The notes: a model not told the origin generated them from the sequence alone. A stretch of 64,000 nt of DNA from DAHUXN01 sp963811805 (GCA_963811805.1 CAWESU010000001.1:806001-870000), one strand, 5' to 3'; positions 8,880-18,690 are shown, counted from the first letter of the stretch. Numbers and translations are program-made.

Positions 8880-9542
8880 ATGGTGTCTGCGAGGACCGCG
8901 TTGAGAGCCAGATATGGCATTTTCGTCCGTCCGGTTTCAACTTTTCGCGGGCTGGTATCGCACTGGGCGGCGTCGCTTTACGACGGCTACTACGGCATCG
9001 AGACCGATAAGCGCGGCTACCAAGCGCCTCCCGCTGGCGAAAGCATCCCTTACGATCCCGCGGAGCCGAAGTACCTTCGGCAGGTCTTCCGCCTACTCAG
9101 TGCTCTCAATTTGAAAGAGTTCACTTTTGTCGATTTCGGATCTGGAAAAGGACGCGTGTTAGTCGCGGCGGCAAGTCACGCCTTCAAGACCGTTATCGGC
9201 GTGGAACTGTGCAGCGACTTGCACCTCGCCGCAGTCAAGAATATTTCCAAAGCCAGGCGACTCAGATGCCAGTCCGTTGTTTCGGTCAACATGGACGCGA
9301 GGGATTTCTCAATTCCGCAGACTCCTTGCGTGCTCTTTTTTTACAATCCTTTTATTGGCGCTATCATGGAGAAAGTTCTGTCGAACATCCGCGAATCCTT
9401 GCGGGCCCACCCGCGGCCAGCTTTTGTGATCTACCTAAATCCGCGCTTGCACGAAGCCTTCATGAGACAGAACGGAGTCGAGCTGGTTCGTTCGGTTAAC
9501 TGGTGCAATTTTTACCGTTGGGATTGTTCGCCGCTTTCGTAG
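8880..9542 (+). CDS. Class I SAM-dependent methyltransferase
   Basis: A 220-residue protein with a Rossmann methyltransferase core. Motif I reads FVDFGSGKGRVLVAA (about residues 82-96), followed by the acidic residue ending strand 2 (VIGVELC), then NMDARDF and a motif IV-like VLFFYNPF segment. The layout resembles small DOT1/PrmA-like stand-alone methyltransferases; substrate unknown. It lies in the accessory region between an IS remnant and the propeller-like gene, so a link to EPS modification is possible but unsupported. The ATG at 8880 is the first in frame and its ribosome site is weak. Confidence 0.75.
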   Translation: MVSARTALRARYGIFVRPVSTFRGLVSHWAASLYDGYYGIETDKRGYQAPPAGESIPYDPAEPKYLRQVFRLLSALNLKEFTFVDFGSGKGRVLVAAASHAFKTVIGVELCSDLHLAAVKNISKARRLRCQSVVSVNMDARDFSIPQTPCVLFFYNPFIGAIMEKVLSNIRESLRAHPRPAFVIYLNPRLHEAFMRQNGVELVRSVNWCNFYRWDCSPLS

Positions 9543-9797
9543 CGCCGCTGCAAGCGTCGCGCCGATTGTAAAAAATGGGGTCAGTGTTACGCGTTCTCGA
9601 CTTGGTTTCAGCGCGGTTCTCAGCGAACGCATCAAATTGTTGAGTACCGCGCCCATCAACCGACCGATGGCGTGTTTCGAGAGCCATCGGTCTGCTTTGT
9701 TGGTGCTAACAACGAGATGGAGTTCAAAAACAGAAATGGACAAAATGTCTGTGCGGCAAAAAAGCAGTTTGAGTCTGTGCTGAACTCATTATCTGAT

Positions 9798-10808
9798 TTA
9801 AAATCGATTGCCGCTAGAACAGGGCCGCTCCGCTGGAAAAATACTGAAGAGTATGTTGAGGCCGTATTTTTCTACGTCAATCTCTCGTAGGCACTTTTTG
9901 GAGTGAATATCGTAAAGGGAGATGTGCGTAGGTTTCTGAGTATCGTGAAAAACATGCTTGACCCAACTGATTTTCTCTCGAAATTTGGTTTTGCGCACTC
10001 GCGTAAACCCAACCCAAATCCTCCTTTCATCGACGATGAGCAAGCCTCGACACCATCCCAAAAGGGCTCTTTCGGAATTGTCGATTTGCTTGAGGTCTAT
10101 CACCTTGAGAATTTGACGCGTCGCGGCATCGGCTACAACGATTGTTCCGTCGACCGTCGTGAAGTACAGCTTGCCCTTGTGCAAATGGCCGTCATGTACA
10201 CAGACACTGGCTAGTGGGATTCTCCGACCCGGTTGTGTCAGACAGACTGCGTCGCTTTGATCGCAGCGCGTAACCCAGATATCCGCGCCGATTTGGAAAA
10301 CGTAGTTGGGATGAGACCTATGCGGTTTTGTGGTCGCAACTTTTCGGTAATCGATATTCTTCAAGAAACGCTCCCAGGGGTCTTCCCCCAACACGTTCCA
10401 CTGCCGGAGAACCTTGCCAGTGGGAGTTATCTCGACAACCATATCCAAGCCGGTGCTTACAACCAAAAGATTCCCGTCCGCTTCGCGAGCAACGTGGTGA
10501 AGATCGTTAAAGCAAGGTAGGGAGACATAGCCGATCTGCCGGAAGCCTGGAATCTCGTAAATTAGAACTTCCGTTCCCGTGCAGACGTACAATTTGTTCT
10601 CAACAATCATTCCGGCCTTGAACAAGATCGACGGCGTACCCTCGGAGGGGCACGCTTCCCGGGGACTCTGGTATTCCACACAAATGGAGGCAGTTCCGTC
10701 TGCCGGGCAGACCTTGAGAATCAGAGCCCTTTCGTAGAGATTCCACTCTTCCTCTTTGGTAATCAGTTTCTGCCTTTGCCGACCGCCGGTCACATACAAA
10801 TGATCCAT
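9798..10808 (-). CDS. Beta-propeller-like protein (DUF4915/TIGR03032-like)
   Basis: A 336-residue protein without signal peptide or membrane helix. It is built of repeated short beta-strand units ending in hydrophobic-G-x-hydrophobic turns (KLYVCTGTEVLIYEI, NLLVVSTGLDMVVEI, KLYFTTVDGTIVVAD, RIWVGFTRV). That pattern suggests a propeller, and the DLHHVAREADGNLLVV region resembles proteins annotated TIGR03032/DUF4915 in EPS loci. No catalytic motif was found. The ATG at 10808 is chosen for the AGAGAG site 5 nt upstream; a 16-codon extension lacks one. The family call is tentative. Confidence 0.6.
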   Translation of the reverse strand: MDHLYVTGGRQRQKLITKEEEWNLYERALILKVCPADGTASICVEYQSPREACPSEGTPSILFKAGMIVENKLYVCTGTEVLIYEIPGFRQIGYVSLPCFNDLHHVAREADGNLLVVSTGLDMVVEITPTGKVLRQWNVLGEDPWERFLKNIDYRKVATTKPHRSHPNYVFQIGADIWVTRCDQSDAVCLTQPGRRIPLASVCVHDGHLHKGKLYFTTVDGTIVVADAATRQILKVIDLKQIDNSERALLGWCRGLLIVDERRIWVGFTRVRKTKFREKISWVKHVFHDTQKPTHISLYDIHSKKCLREIDVEKYGLNILFSIFPAERPCSSGNRF

Positions 10809-11176
10809 AAACTCTCTTTTCTGGACGTTCCTGAGGTCATCTGCACATCTTCGCAAAATCCCTTGGCAAGATAAAGCTTCGCACTCTTACCACGTGCCGA
10901 CTGGTGACTCTGAACCTTAATGGTACTCGGAAAATTCGGTAGCAAAACCGCAAGCTGGATGCTCGTATCCGCATGAAAAGAAGCGGATAAAGACTGGGGG
11001 TCCGGCCAAAATACGCTCAGAACTCCCGGACACCATCCTCCTGGCCCAGTGTCCATGCCGCAGTACAGGACGATACCTGAACTCTTTTTCTACCTGCGGT
11101 CAGGTGTTTTCCAGTTCCAGAGCGCCCAAAATTCAAACCTGAACCTCGAGAAACTTGAAACGGAGGCTGCCCAGCA
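10809..11176. other. Divergent intergenic region
   Basis: This separates the divergent propeller-like gene and the Ig-repeat lipoprotein gene. It holds their ribosome sites; no sigma54 element with correct GG-N10-GC spacing and good cores was found on either strand. Confidence 0.4.
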
Positions 11177-13240
11177 ATGAGGAATTCCAGGATCCATACG
11201 TCGCCCAAAGCCTGTGACGCGCTGGGGGAACTCGGACAGAAGCCGAGTTTGCCCAGGTGGGGCCGGATGGCAATGATAGCTGCTCTATTCGGTTCGGTTA
11301 TCTCTGCTGGCGGCTGCGCGCTGACCTCCGGAGCAAGCGGTGGCAGCATTCCCTCCGGCACTCTCACAATCGACACGGCCAAGTTGCCGCAGGGCCAACC
11401 GCAATCAGGATACCAAGCCTCCCTTGAGGCTTCCGGCGGCAAGCAGCCATACACGTGGAACTTGGCTTCAGGAGAGCTTCCGACAGGGCTTGTCCTCACA
11501 CCTTCTACTGGAACAATCTCAGGGACACCGACACAGGCAGGGGCGTCCAGCTTCATGATTGGAGTACAAGACGCCTCTTCCCCAATCGCCTCGGCAACCC
11601 AAGCCATGACCATCACCATCACCAACACCGCAAACGCAGTCCAAATCGATACTACAAACCTCCCAGCAGGAACCGTCCAAACGACTTATTCCGCAAGTCT
11701 GTCCGCGAGCGGCGGCACCTCGCCTTATACCTGGAAGGTCGTTTCCGGCCAGTTGCCAGCTGGGTTGAGTCTTAACGGTGCGGGGGCTATCACCGGCACG
11801 CCGACAGCGGCGGGTCAGAGCAACTTCTCAGCGCAGGTCACGGACTCCTCTTCGCCGACCCCGGAGACCGCGATTCAGAGCTTTGGGATCCCGATCTTCG
11901 CGCCGGGCAGCTCGCCTGGATCTTACACAAGCCGTACCGATTTTGGTTTCATTCCGCTTCCTGTTCCGCTCCCGAGCGTGGGCGGTGCCACGGGTGCGGG
12001 AAACTGCATCACTGAGCCTGGTTACAACAATCTAGTTTGCCGCGCCACAGACATCTCGACGCTCGGGGTCGGCAATGACTTTCACAATCAGGAATTTTCA
12101 ACGTGCTGTGACGGATGGACGGACATGAACGCGTGGAATGCGGATTCGACCATATTCTTCGTCAGCACAGGTGGCGACAATCTACTCCCCATGAGCTTCA
12201 ACCCCACAACGCACGCAGTTGCGCCGCTCTATGGACAAGCGTTTTCGTCACTTACGGATGGCTGGTGGAGCTACAGCAACCCCAAGCTTGCGTATGCGCT
12301 CGAGAATGGAACGGGGGATCCCGTCATCGTAAGCGTAACTTTCAACTCGCAGACGGCTCTTCCGCAGCCGGTGGTGGTTGCAGACTTAGCCCAAGCTCCA
12401 AATTGCGTCCCCGCATTGCACGGTTCTACGTCTTGGGAAGAACTCGCGGTCAGCCGCGACGGCCAAACCTTCGTCGTTAGTGCGGGAACTGGTAACCAAG
12501 GTTCCGGAATTTATGTGATTGTTTATAACGTGAATAATGGCTGCCGGTGGTATAACACGCAGACGAGGCAAATCGGCGGCAACTGGGGCCCCAGCGGGAC
12601 AGCTACGACGCCGGATACATATACGATCCATAGCGTTCGCATCTCCGAGGACGGCCAGACCGTAATCGCCAGCCCCAGCAGCGGCTACAGGCAATTCTGG
12701 AATGTAGCGAGTCTAAGCGTCACGCCAGCGGACGCGAACGCTAACAATGGTCATTTCGCCGCCGGATATTCGGGATATGTGAACACGACGAACCTTACGG
12801 CGGACGGGAGTTGGTGTAAGCTGGGAATGTCCTATCGGACCTTCGCCGATCTCTTTAATCCCATCTATGTGTTGCCGACCGTCGCGCAATGTGGCGACAC
12901 GGAGATAAACGGCGATGACCATACCAGTTGGAACAATGACGACACGTCTGACCGTCAGCCGTTTTTTTCAAGCACCGTAACGGTGCCCACAGGGCTGCCG
13001 ATTACTTCGGCATGGCAGGACGAAATCCTAGGTTTCTCCATGACGAACCCGGGAACAGTTTGGAGGTTCATGAACACTTACACGACGGGGACATCTCAGT
13101 TTTTCAGCTGCCAGTACGCCATTGGCACAGTCTCTCAAGATGGCAAGTGGTTCATCTTCACAAGCGATTGGGGTAACACTCTAGGCTCGGACGCAGCCGG
13201 CAACAATCGATGTGATGTCTTTGTCGGGCAGCTGAAATAA
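11177..13240 (+). CDS. Ig-repeat lipoprotein with C-terminal domain shared with the 31-kb protein
   Basis: A 687-residue exported protein; the ATG has GGAGG 10 nt upstream. A long n-region leads into a hydrophobic segment ending SAGGC (about residue 47), a plausible lipobox. Two He_PIG/Ig-like repeats follow (about residues 60-150 and 151-240), each with LPxGL and the signature G.I.GTPT.AG. From about residue 255 to the end the protein matches the minus-strand product at 31015-32421 across its length, including PLPxxGxAxGAGN, SWNNDD, PWQDEI-like and SQDGKWF.F.SDW motifs. That domain is beta-rich with paired Cys residues and is not recognised. Probably a surface carbohydrate-binding or matrix protein (inference). 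Confidence 0.8.
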   Translation: MRNSRIHTSPKACDALGELGQKPSLPRWGRMAMIAALFGSVISAGGCALTSGASGGSIPSGTLTIDTAKLPQGQPQSGYQASLEASGGKQPYTWNLASGELPTGLVLTPSTGTISGTPTQAGASSFMIGVQDASSPIASATQAMTITITNTANAVQIDTTNLPAGTVQTTYSASLSASGGTSPYTWKVVSGQLPAGLSLNGAGAITGTPTAAGQSNFSAQVTDSSSPTPETAIQSFGIPIFAPGSSPGSYTSRTDFGFIPLPVPLPSVGGATGAGNCITEPGYNNLVCRATDISTLGVGNDFHNQEFSTCCDGWTDMNAWNADSTIFFVSTGGDNLLPMSFNPTTHAVAPLYGQAFSSLTDGWWSYSNPKLAYALENGTGDPVIVSVTFNSQTALPQPVVVADLAQAPNCVPALHGSTSWEELAVSRDGQTFVVSAGTGNQGSGIYVIVYNVNNGCRWYNTQTRQIGGNWGPSGTATTPDTYTIHSVRISEDGQTVIASPSSGYRQFWNVASLSVTPADANANNGHFAAGYSGYVNTTNLTADGSWCKLGMSYRTFADLFNPIYVLPTVAQCGDTEINGDDHTSWNNDDTSDRQPFFSSTVTVPTGLPITSAWQDEILGFSMTNPGTVWRFMNTYTTGTSQFFSCQYAIGTVSQDGKWFIFTSDWGNTLGSDAAGNNRCDVFVGQLK

Positions 13241-13294
13241 GGCTTCCAAACTGAGGATTATTCCGGTCGTCGTGAGTCAGTTACCGATTAAGTA

Positions 13295-14308
13295 TTAGAA
13301 GCCAATAAAAATACGACTAAGGTTCCAGCGAAAAGCCTGCTCGAGACGAACGGCGCCTAGGCGTCCCAGGCACAGGGGGTTAGCGCCTGCCGACACGAGG
13401 CCGTGAGTGGTCGTTACCGCGGTTTTGTATCCCGCACTCGCGGTCATCTCCACTGTCTTGTCTGACCACTGGGGATCCAACGCCGGATGCGGATAGGAAA
13501 AATGCACAACTTCCGAACCAAGCTCCAGTTCGATCCGCTTTTTCGACTCTGCTAATTCGGTTCGCAGGTCTGTATCGTCGGCCACATGGGCAACGTTTGG
13601 GTGTGTGAGGGTGTGCGAGCCGACGATGTGTCCTTTTTTTTGAAGGTGCCGCAGCTGATCCCAATTCATCATAAAGCAACGGCCACTGGCCAGAAATTCA
13701 GCATCAAGCGCAAGTTCGATGCTGCGGATCGCTCTCTCCTGCCGATCGGCCACCAGGGGGGCACACAGGTCGAAGGCGGCCAGAAGCGCCGAATCACGCG
13801 ATTTACGATCTTGTAAGCTCCATACTCGTCCGTCGAGTGAGTTGGCCCATTCAGACTTGCGTGTTGTCAGGAAAGAATAGCGGAGACGACAGTACCAAGG
13901 CGGTTTCGGGGTTCCGATCAAATCCACGGTTGCGTAAAACGAGCCGCGTATACCAAAGTAGTCGAGAATCGGCGCTGCAATCTCCTCGTTGTCGGCGAAA
14001 CCGTCGTCAAATGTGACCGCGACGGCTCTGCGCGGCAGGTTAACCTCCCCTCGCAAGAACAGAAGAATGTCGTCCAAAGCGACTGGTGCAAACTCTCGTG
14101 CAAGAATCTCCATTTGGTGCCTAAACGTTGATGCCGCGTGGGTAATGCCAGGGCCGATCAGATCGGCGTGCTGCTTTGGATCATCGCGTACTGAGTGATA
14201 CATCAAAATGACGGCGCTCGGCGCACGAAAACGCCCCGCCAAATCAAGAACGCGGCTCCCAACAACTGCCTTTTGAATCCAGTCCTTGCCAAGAGACTTT
14301 ACTGTCAT
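13295..14308 (-). CDS. Polysaccharide deacetylase (CE4 family)
   Basis: A 337-residue NodB-homology protein. Motif 1 is TFDDGF (about residues 98-103), with the catalytic and metal Asp pair; motif 2 is SHTLTHP (about residue 230), supplying metal-binding His residues; a later FSYPHP replaces the usual FRPPxG-type motif 3. It should remove N- or O-acetyl groups from a polysaccharide. The ATG at 14308 has AAGG 7 nt upstream; a longer frame overlaps the preceding gene without a site. It is the last gene of the algD-sulfation operon, 58 nt after the acyltransferase-like gene, so EPS deacetylation is likely. Confidence 0.85.
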   Translation of the reverse strand: MTVKSLGKDWIQKAVVGSRVLDLAGRFRAPSAVILMYHSVRDDPKQHADLIGPGITHAASTFRHQMEILAREFAPVALDDILLFLRGEVNLPRRAVAVTFDDGFADNEEIAAPILDYFGIRGSFYATVDLIGTPKPPWYCRLRYSFLTTRKSEWANSLDGRVWSLQDRKSRDSALLAAFDLCAPLVADRQERAIRSIELALDAEFLASGRCFMMNWDQLRHLQKKGHIVGSHTLTHPNVAHVADDTDLRTELAESKKRIELELGSEVVHFSYPHPALDPQWSDKTVEMTASAGYKTAVTTTHGLVSAGANPLCLGRLGAVRLEQAFRWNLSRIFIGF

Positions 14309-14366
14309 ATCTGACCTTCGGGCGGCAAAAGAACTACAGCATCCAAAACGGCATGGCCAGAGTTCT

Positions 14367-15539
14367 TCATCTGCGCCCACCTCGCACACGAACGTTGACG
14401 GCGTGTAGGAAAGCCCAAAGACGAGGAGAGAGACTGCTGCGCAGCGATTCCTTCCCTTCCTTTAGGCCGTATCGGGCCCGTATGTAGAAACTGCCGGCGG
14501 TTTGCGGGCGCGCGAATTGGAGATTCACGTATCGGTGGACATGCGCACCCCACCGCGCCTTTGAATCACTGACACCTCCGAGGAAATCGTAAGTACGAAT
14601 TCCCTCAGCGATCAGCGTTCGCAGTACGTGTGCGCGAAGCACATATCCGATACTGTCTTTTGCTAAGTTAGGATCGAATCCTTCTTGTAGCAAATAAACT
14701 GTGTGACCGAATCGAAAACCGAACTGTGCCGCTACAGGTCTTCCATTCAACTCCAGAAGCCAAAACTCCAACTGGTTGCGCGACAATAGAAGATTTGCTA
14801 GTTCGTAATAGAAGCGGCGGCGCGCCGTCGAGCGGAAACTACCGGATTGACCTTCTGCTTTCCACCGCAACTGGTGCAGTTCAAACAAATGCGGGAGGTC
14901 GCGCTGAAGATCCTGCTTTCCTGAGCACCTACGATACTGGACCTCATACAGCTTCTCCAGACGGCGCATTTTGCGAAGATTACCTCGCTGATTCACTGAA
15001 AGTTGTTTTACATACGCATCCCAGTTGTCTGGCAGACTAATTGAGGAGCATGGGGTAAAAGTGGTAATAAGCGGCCACCCTCGGTTTTTCAAAAGCGTCG
15101 GAAGAACGATTGCCAATGGCGAATTGTCGGGCATAGTATTCCATTCGCAAAAATCCCACTGCGAATGCTTTTGTAAATGACCCAAGAGCGACCCGACAAA
15201 TTCTTCCTCATATCCAGGCAATACAGGCAAATCGAGGTTGTCCGAATCCTTGCTTCCATCGCCCATCAGCCGAACAACCCTCCATCGGATGCCGAGCGAG
15301 CGATATGTGGCCAGCGATAATGGAGCCATTCCTGCTAAGCGCGACCCAGAATTCTGAAACGTTAATACATGCAAGCTCTGGCCTTCGCCGAATGCGCGCC
15401 ACCAAGATGCTAGCCATTCCCAGGATGAGAAAATCGAAGCACCGGGAAACGCCATAAGGAGCCTTTCCCAATCGGGCCGAAGTGTTTCCAGATCCTCCAA
15501 TGTTTCGCAAACTCGGATTTTGAGAGAATGCTGAGACAT
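14367..15539 (-). CDS. CelD/BcsL-like GNAT acyltransferase (FemAB-related)
   Basis: A 390-residue cytoplasmic protein with the double-GNAT layout of the Acetyltransf_6 (CelD/BcsL) group. The N-terminal half contains the WEWLASWWRAFG segment (about residues 41-52) typical of these proteins. The C-terminal half has LELNGRPVAAQFGFRFG and YDFLGGVSDSKARWG. Members are frequent in cellulose and PEP-CTERM EPS loci and are thought to acylate sugar intermediates. Position between the sulfotransferases and the deacetylase supports polymer modification. Alternative: a FemAB-type peptidyltransferase. Confidence 0.8.
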   Translation of the reverse strand: MSQHSLKIRVCETLEDLETLRPDWERLLMAFPGASIFSSWEWLASWWRAFGEGQSLHVLTFQNSGSRLAGMAPLSLATYRSLGIRWRVVRLMGDGSKDSDNLDLPVLPGYEEEFVGSLLGHLQKHSQWDFCEWNTMPDNSPLAIVLPTLLKNRGWPLITTFTPCSSISLPDNWDAYVKQLSVNQRGNLRKMRRLEKLYEVQYRRCSGKQDLQRDLPHLFELHQLRWKAEGQSGSFRSTARRRFYYELANLLLSRNQLEFWLLELNGRPVAAQFGFRFGHTVYLLQEGFDPNLAKDSIGYVLRAHVLRTLIAEGIRTYDFLGGVSDSKARWGAHVHRYVNLQFARPQTAGSFYIRARYGLKEGKESLRSSLSPRLWAFLHAVNVRVRGGRR

Positions 15540-15668
15540 AGGTTCGATTTTAGATCAAGCAGGCATTTGCAGTGCGCTCGTGACCGATTTGTTCGAAATC
15601 AAATAGTATCCGCTTCGCGGACGCGCCACTTGGCTGGGACACGCGTCTCAGGGTTGCAACGCTAGGTG

Positions 15669-16652
15669 TCATTGCAACTCTAACGGAACGAGTGTTGCTA
15701 AGTGTCCGAGCGGCGTGTGATTTTTCACCTGTAATTTTGATTCGAAGTACAAGGGATAAAGGGCGCGCACCAATCGTTCTGGCAGCGAAGGGGATAGCCT
15801 AGGGGGATTCGAAGCCCTCTGATAACCGAGGGCTTCAAGAAGATCTCCATAAAGAACTTCAAACCCGCCCAGATCGTTGCTCGTAAGCTGCTGTTTCCAG
15901 CGCCCCGCTGGGCTGAAACCGTTCGCAGGAGATGCAAGCTCATGAGAGGAATTCGGCCGAGCCACTGCCCCTACTGGCGATTGCTGAATGCGATCATAAT
16001 CGAGCTTGTGGTCGAGAAACGCGCCTAGCTCCGCCAAAGTCTCCCTGGGCCGAAGGATCAGATCCTCGAAATGAACTTCGGTGTAATTGGGGCCAGCCTT
16101 CCGGCCGTTCTCTCTTCCCTTGGTGACCATCCACTTCCAAAACGCTCCCATTACTAAGAGTCGTCGACTGCTATCCCAGGGTAAGAACGGTATCCAATCT
16201 TTCTTGCTGAGGCCCAGGGCCACATCCCGCCCGTCTCGGATAATGTGAATAAAGAGGGCTTGGGGAAGGTCGCGATGGATGCGAGGTATATAGAACACAT
16301 TGTCAGGGCCGTACGCAGCCCACCGTGACTCGTTCTGGTTCCGGACAATCTCTCCCATGATGATTTGATAGAAGTCCCCTGCGGAATTGCATTCCTGCAG
16401 AATCTTCGACTTGATCTCCTCTGCGTCTAAACCCGAACGGCGAAAGGATTTGCTCCGCAACCAGACTTCCATAAGCTTCTGGCGATGATCCCGCACGCCC
16501 AAGTCCCCGAACCGCGGAATCAGTGTCTGATAGACGTATAGGTTCCCTCCGTACTTTGCGAACCCGCCTGCCGACATCAGCATGTCGTACAACAAATTCG
16601 TTCCGGAACGATGGCATCCCAGAACGAACACCGGCGCTTTGTTTCTATCCAT
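15669..16652 (-). CDS. PAPS-dependent sulfotransferase (copy 1)
   Basis: A 327-residue cytoplasmic protein. The 5'-phosphosulfate-binding loop is GCHRSGTNLLYDML (about residues 12-25) and the 3'-phosphate-binding motif is IRDGRDVALGL (about residue 132). It should transfer sulfate from PAPS to a sugar hydroxyl or amine. The ATG at 16652 is preferred to an in-frame TTG 30 nt upstream, which would place the AAGGAGG sequence inside the gene; spacing to the ATG is long (about 14 nt). It is a tandem paralogue of the next gene, with collinear motifs to the end. Acceptor unknown; context points to the EPS. Confidence 0.85.
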   Translation of the reverse strand: MDRNKAPVFVLGCHRSGTNLLYDMLMSAGGFAKYGGNLYVYQTLIPRFGDLGVRDHRQKLMEVWLRSKSFRRSGLDAEEIKSKILQECNSAGDFYQIIMGEIVRNQNESRWAAYGPDNVFYIPRIHRDLPQALFIHIIRDGRDVALGLSKKDWIPFLPWDSSRRLLVMGAFWKWMVTKGRENGRKAGPNYTEVHFEDLILRPRETLAELGAFLDHKLDYDRIQQSPVGAVARPNSSHELASPANGFSPAGRWKQQLTSNDLGGFEVLYGDLLEALGYQRASNPPRLSPSLPERLVRALYPLYFESKLQVKNHTPLGHLATLVPLELQ

Positions 16653-16745
16653 TGTGCGACCGAACCCCTCCTTTAGTAGCAAGAGAAATGATCTTTAATC
16701 TTCCATGCAATCTAATGGAGCCTAAAACAAACGCACCATTGAGGA

Positions 16746-17822
16746 TCAAAGCCATGAGAGATCCGGTTTCATGAATATCCGGCCGAGCGTTGTGTGTTTC
16801 TTCGCCCACAGTTTGGCGTCAAAACTGGCGCGATAGATTGCCCGTATGCCCGCCACCGACGTAGACTTCTGAATTTTCTGGTGTGAAGGCGAATAACCCA
16901 TTTCTCTGAGCGTGGCGCCCACAGCCGTCTCAAGAATCGCGAGTTCCTGCTTCGGAAAGCTAGCCTTCCAGCGCGATACGGGAGCAAATTCGCCACTCTC
17001 TGACTCCGTCTCAAACGACGTATTCGGCTTCTTCACCGAGCCGATTGCCCTCTTTTGGATTTGATCATAATCCAAATCTTGCGCGATGAAAGTGCTTACC
17101 GATCGGAGTGTTTCCTGCGGCGCTTCAATCAGATCCTCAAACCGAACTTCCAGATAATCCGGAGCCATGTGAGGCCCCTGCGTTCGTCCCTTCCCGACCA
17201 TCCATTCCCAGTAAAGCCCGGCAGCCAACAATCCCGACCCGACATGAGAAAAAAATGGACGGATCCAGCGCTGCCTTTCTAGAGACAGGGCGACGTCTCG
17301 CCCATCACGAATCATGTGGATCACAAGTGCCTTTGGAAAAGCCCTCTTGATCTCCGCTGTATAGAGAAGGTGCTCTGGAGTGCAGTCGGCCCAACGGCTA
17401 ACGTTCTGGCTGCGGGCGATTTCTTCCATAATGATTTTCAAAAAATCGCCTGGGCCGCGGCACTCGGCGATTACCTTCTCGCGTATGTTGTGCTGGTCCA
17501 AGCCAGAACGTTCGAATAATTTGCTTTTAAGCCACACGTCCATCAGTCGCTGTCTGTTCTTCTTCGCCTTAAGGTTTCCAAAAAGAGGCTTTAGCACATT
17601 GAACACGCTTGACTCAGTGCGGTAAACAGCAAAGCCCCCAGCCGAGAGAAGCATGTGATAGAGCAGCGTGGTTCCAGAGCGAGGACAGCCCGAGATGAAA
17701 ACCGGCGCGCGACTTCTTTCCGGACATTGCGGAACGCTGCTCATTCCGGTGACTCGTGTGGTTCTTTCGGAGCCTCCTCCAGTTACAGCCTCAGTGCGAG
17801 GCGATGCTGGCTCGTTTTTCAT
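16746..17822 (-). CDS. PAPS-dependent sulfotransferase (copy 2)
   Basis: A 358-residue protein with PAPS-binding loop SGCPRSGTTLLYHML (about residues 44-58) and 3'-phosphate motif MIRDGRDVALSL. The middle of the protein is collinear with copy 1 (W.WMV.KGR..., EV.FEDLI..P.ETL, LDYD.IQ....G.V..PN.S), so the pair arose by tandem duplication. The ATG overlaps the cysQ stop by 4 nt (ATGA), giving translational coupling to PAP removal. An N-terminal extension of about 40 residues, rich in Thr, Arg and Pro, is absent from copy 1. The two copies may sulfate different positions (inference). Confidence 0.87.
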   Translation of the reverse strand: MKNEPASPRTEAVTGGGSERTTRVTGMSSVPQCPERSRAPVFISGCPRSGTTLLYHMLLSAGGFAVYRTESSVFNVLKPLFGNLKAKKNRQRLMDVWLKSKLFERSGLDQHNIREKVIAECRGPGDFLKIIMEEIARSQNVSRWADCTPEHLLYTAEIKRAFPKALVIHMIRDGRDVALSLERQRWIRPFFSHVGSGLLAAGLYWEWMVGKGRTQGPHMAPDYLEVRFEDLIEAPQETLRSVSTFIAQDLDYDQIQKRAIGSVKKPNTSFETESESGEFAPVSRWKASFPKQELAILETAVGATLREMGYSPSHQKIQKSTSVAGIRAIYRASFDAKLWAKKHTTLGRIFMKPDLSWL

Positions 17823-18664
17823 ACGAGCCGAGTATTGGACATCGACTCTGGAGAGATCTCCATAAGCAATGTTTCAATCGCGCCGTTCAACTTAGATCCG
17901 CAGGCGATTAGGCCGGGCATGAGCGCTTGCTTATTGTTGAATGAGGGCGACGAGTTGTCGAGCATGCGCACAATTCCGCCGCCGGCAAGGACCAGCGCGA
18001 CGCCGGCAGCAACGTCCCATTCGTGCTTAGGGCACAGCGTCCACGTAGCGTCAACCAGGCCAGCGGCCACTTGCGCAAGCTTGTACGCCACCGAGCCGGT
18101 CGGCCGAATCTCGAAAGATTGCCCCTGAAACTTCTCCCATTCGCCACGCTTGATCTCGCTGCGGCTGGCCAGGATAACTGCGCCATCTAAGCTTGCTCTT
18201 TGGCTCGCGCGGCGGGGCTGACCGTTGTAACTGAGCCCCATCCGTGCGGATCCCAAAAAGACTTCCTTGGTTGCCGGGTTACAAATCCCGCCGGCGATAA
18301 CTCTTCCCTTTTCCGCCATCGCTACAGAAATGCACCATTCGGGAATGCCAGCGACAAATTCGCGAGTACCATCCAATGGGTCCACGATCCAGACTCTTTC
18401 TCTTTCCAGACGAGAAAAATCGTCGACGGTCTCTTCTGAAAACCAACCTTCGCCGTCGCGCAGGAGCGTCTTCTGGAGAGCGAGATTGACCGCGCGGTCG
18501 GCTTCTGTGACGGGATCATCCCCGCGCTTGTATTCGACGCTGATCGCACCGCCCATGTGGGGAGCGATAGCCACCATCGCATCTTTCAGCGCTTCTTCGA
18601 TGCGTCTTTCTACGTCCAAATCGTTGCCCACTCCCTGCGCTAACTGCTGGTCCCCCAACGTCAT
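17819..18664 (-). CDS. cysQ: 3'(2'),5'-bisphosphate nucleotidase
   Basis: A 281-residue member of the inositol-monophosphatase superfamily. Metal-site motifs are in order: DPVTEAD (about residue 50), EET, WIVDPLDGTREF (about residues 92-103) and EWDVAAG (about residue 215). CysQ-type enzymes hydrolyse PAP, the by-product of sulfotransferases, to AMP. The ATG follows a strong GGAGG site. It sits between the PAPS synthase gene (26 nt gap) and the sulfotransferases (4-nt overlap), which favours PAP over inositol phosphate as substrate. Confidence 0.88.
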   Translation of the reverse strand: MTLGDQQLAQGVGNDLDVERRIEEALKDAMVAIAPHMGGAISVEYKRGDDPVTEADRAVNLALQKTLLRDGEGWFSEETVDDFSRLERERVWIVDPLDGTREFVAGIPEWCISVAMAEKGRVIAGGICNPATKEVFLGSARMGLSYNGQPRRASQRASLDGAVILASRSEIKRGEWEKFQGQSFEIRPTGSVAYKLAQVAAGLVDATWTLCPKHEWDVAAGVALVLAGGGIVRMLDNSSPSFNNKQALMPGLIACGSKLNGAIETLLMEISPESMSNTRLV

Positions 18665-18690
18665 TCCAAACCTCCGCTAAATGCTGGCCA

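Noticed and set aside
8717..8920. Minus-strand frame overlapping the methyltransferase start
   Set aside because: No ribosome site or motif; overlaps the start of a well-supported gene.
9543..9797. Possible transposon-end remnant between the methyltransferase and propeller-like genes
   Set aside because: Short Arg-rich frames only; no inverted repeat or recognisable transposase motif.
13241..13305. GGCTTC/GAAGCC inverted repeat between convergent genes
   Set aside because: The loop is over 40 nt and one arm is inside a coding region; not a credible terminator.
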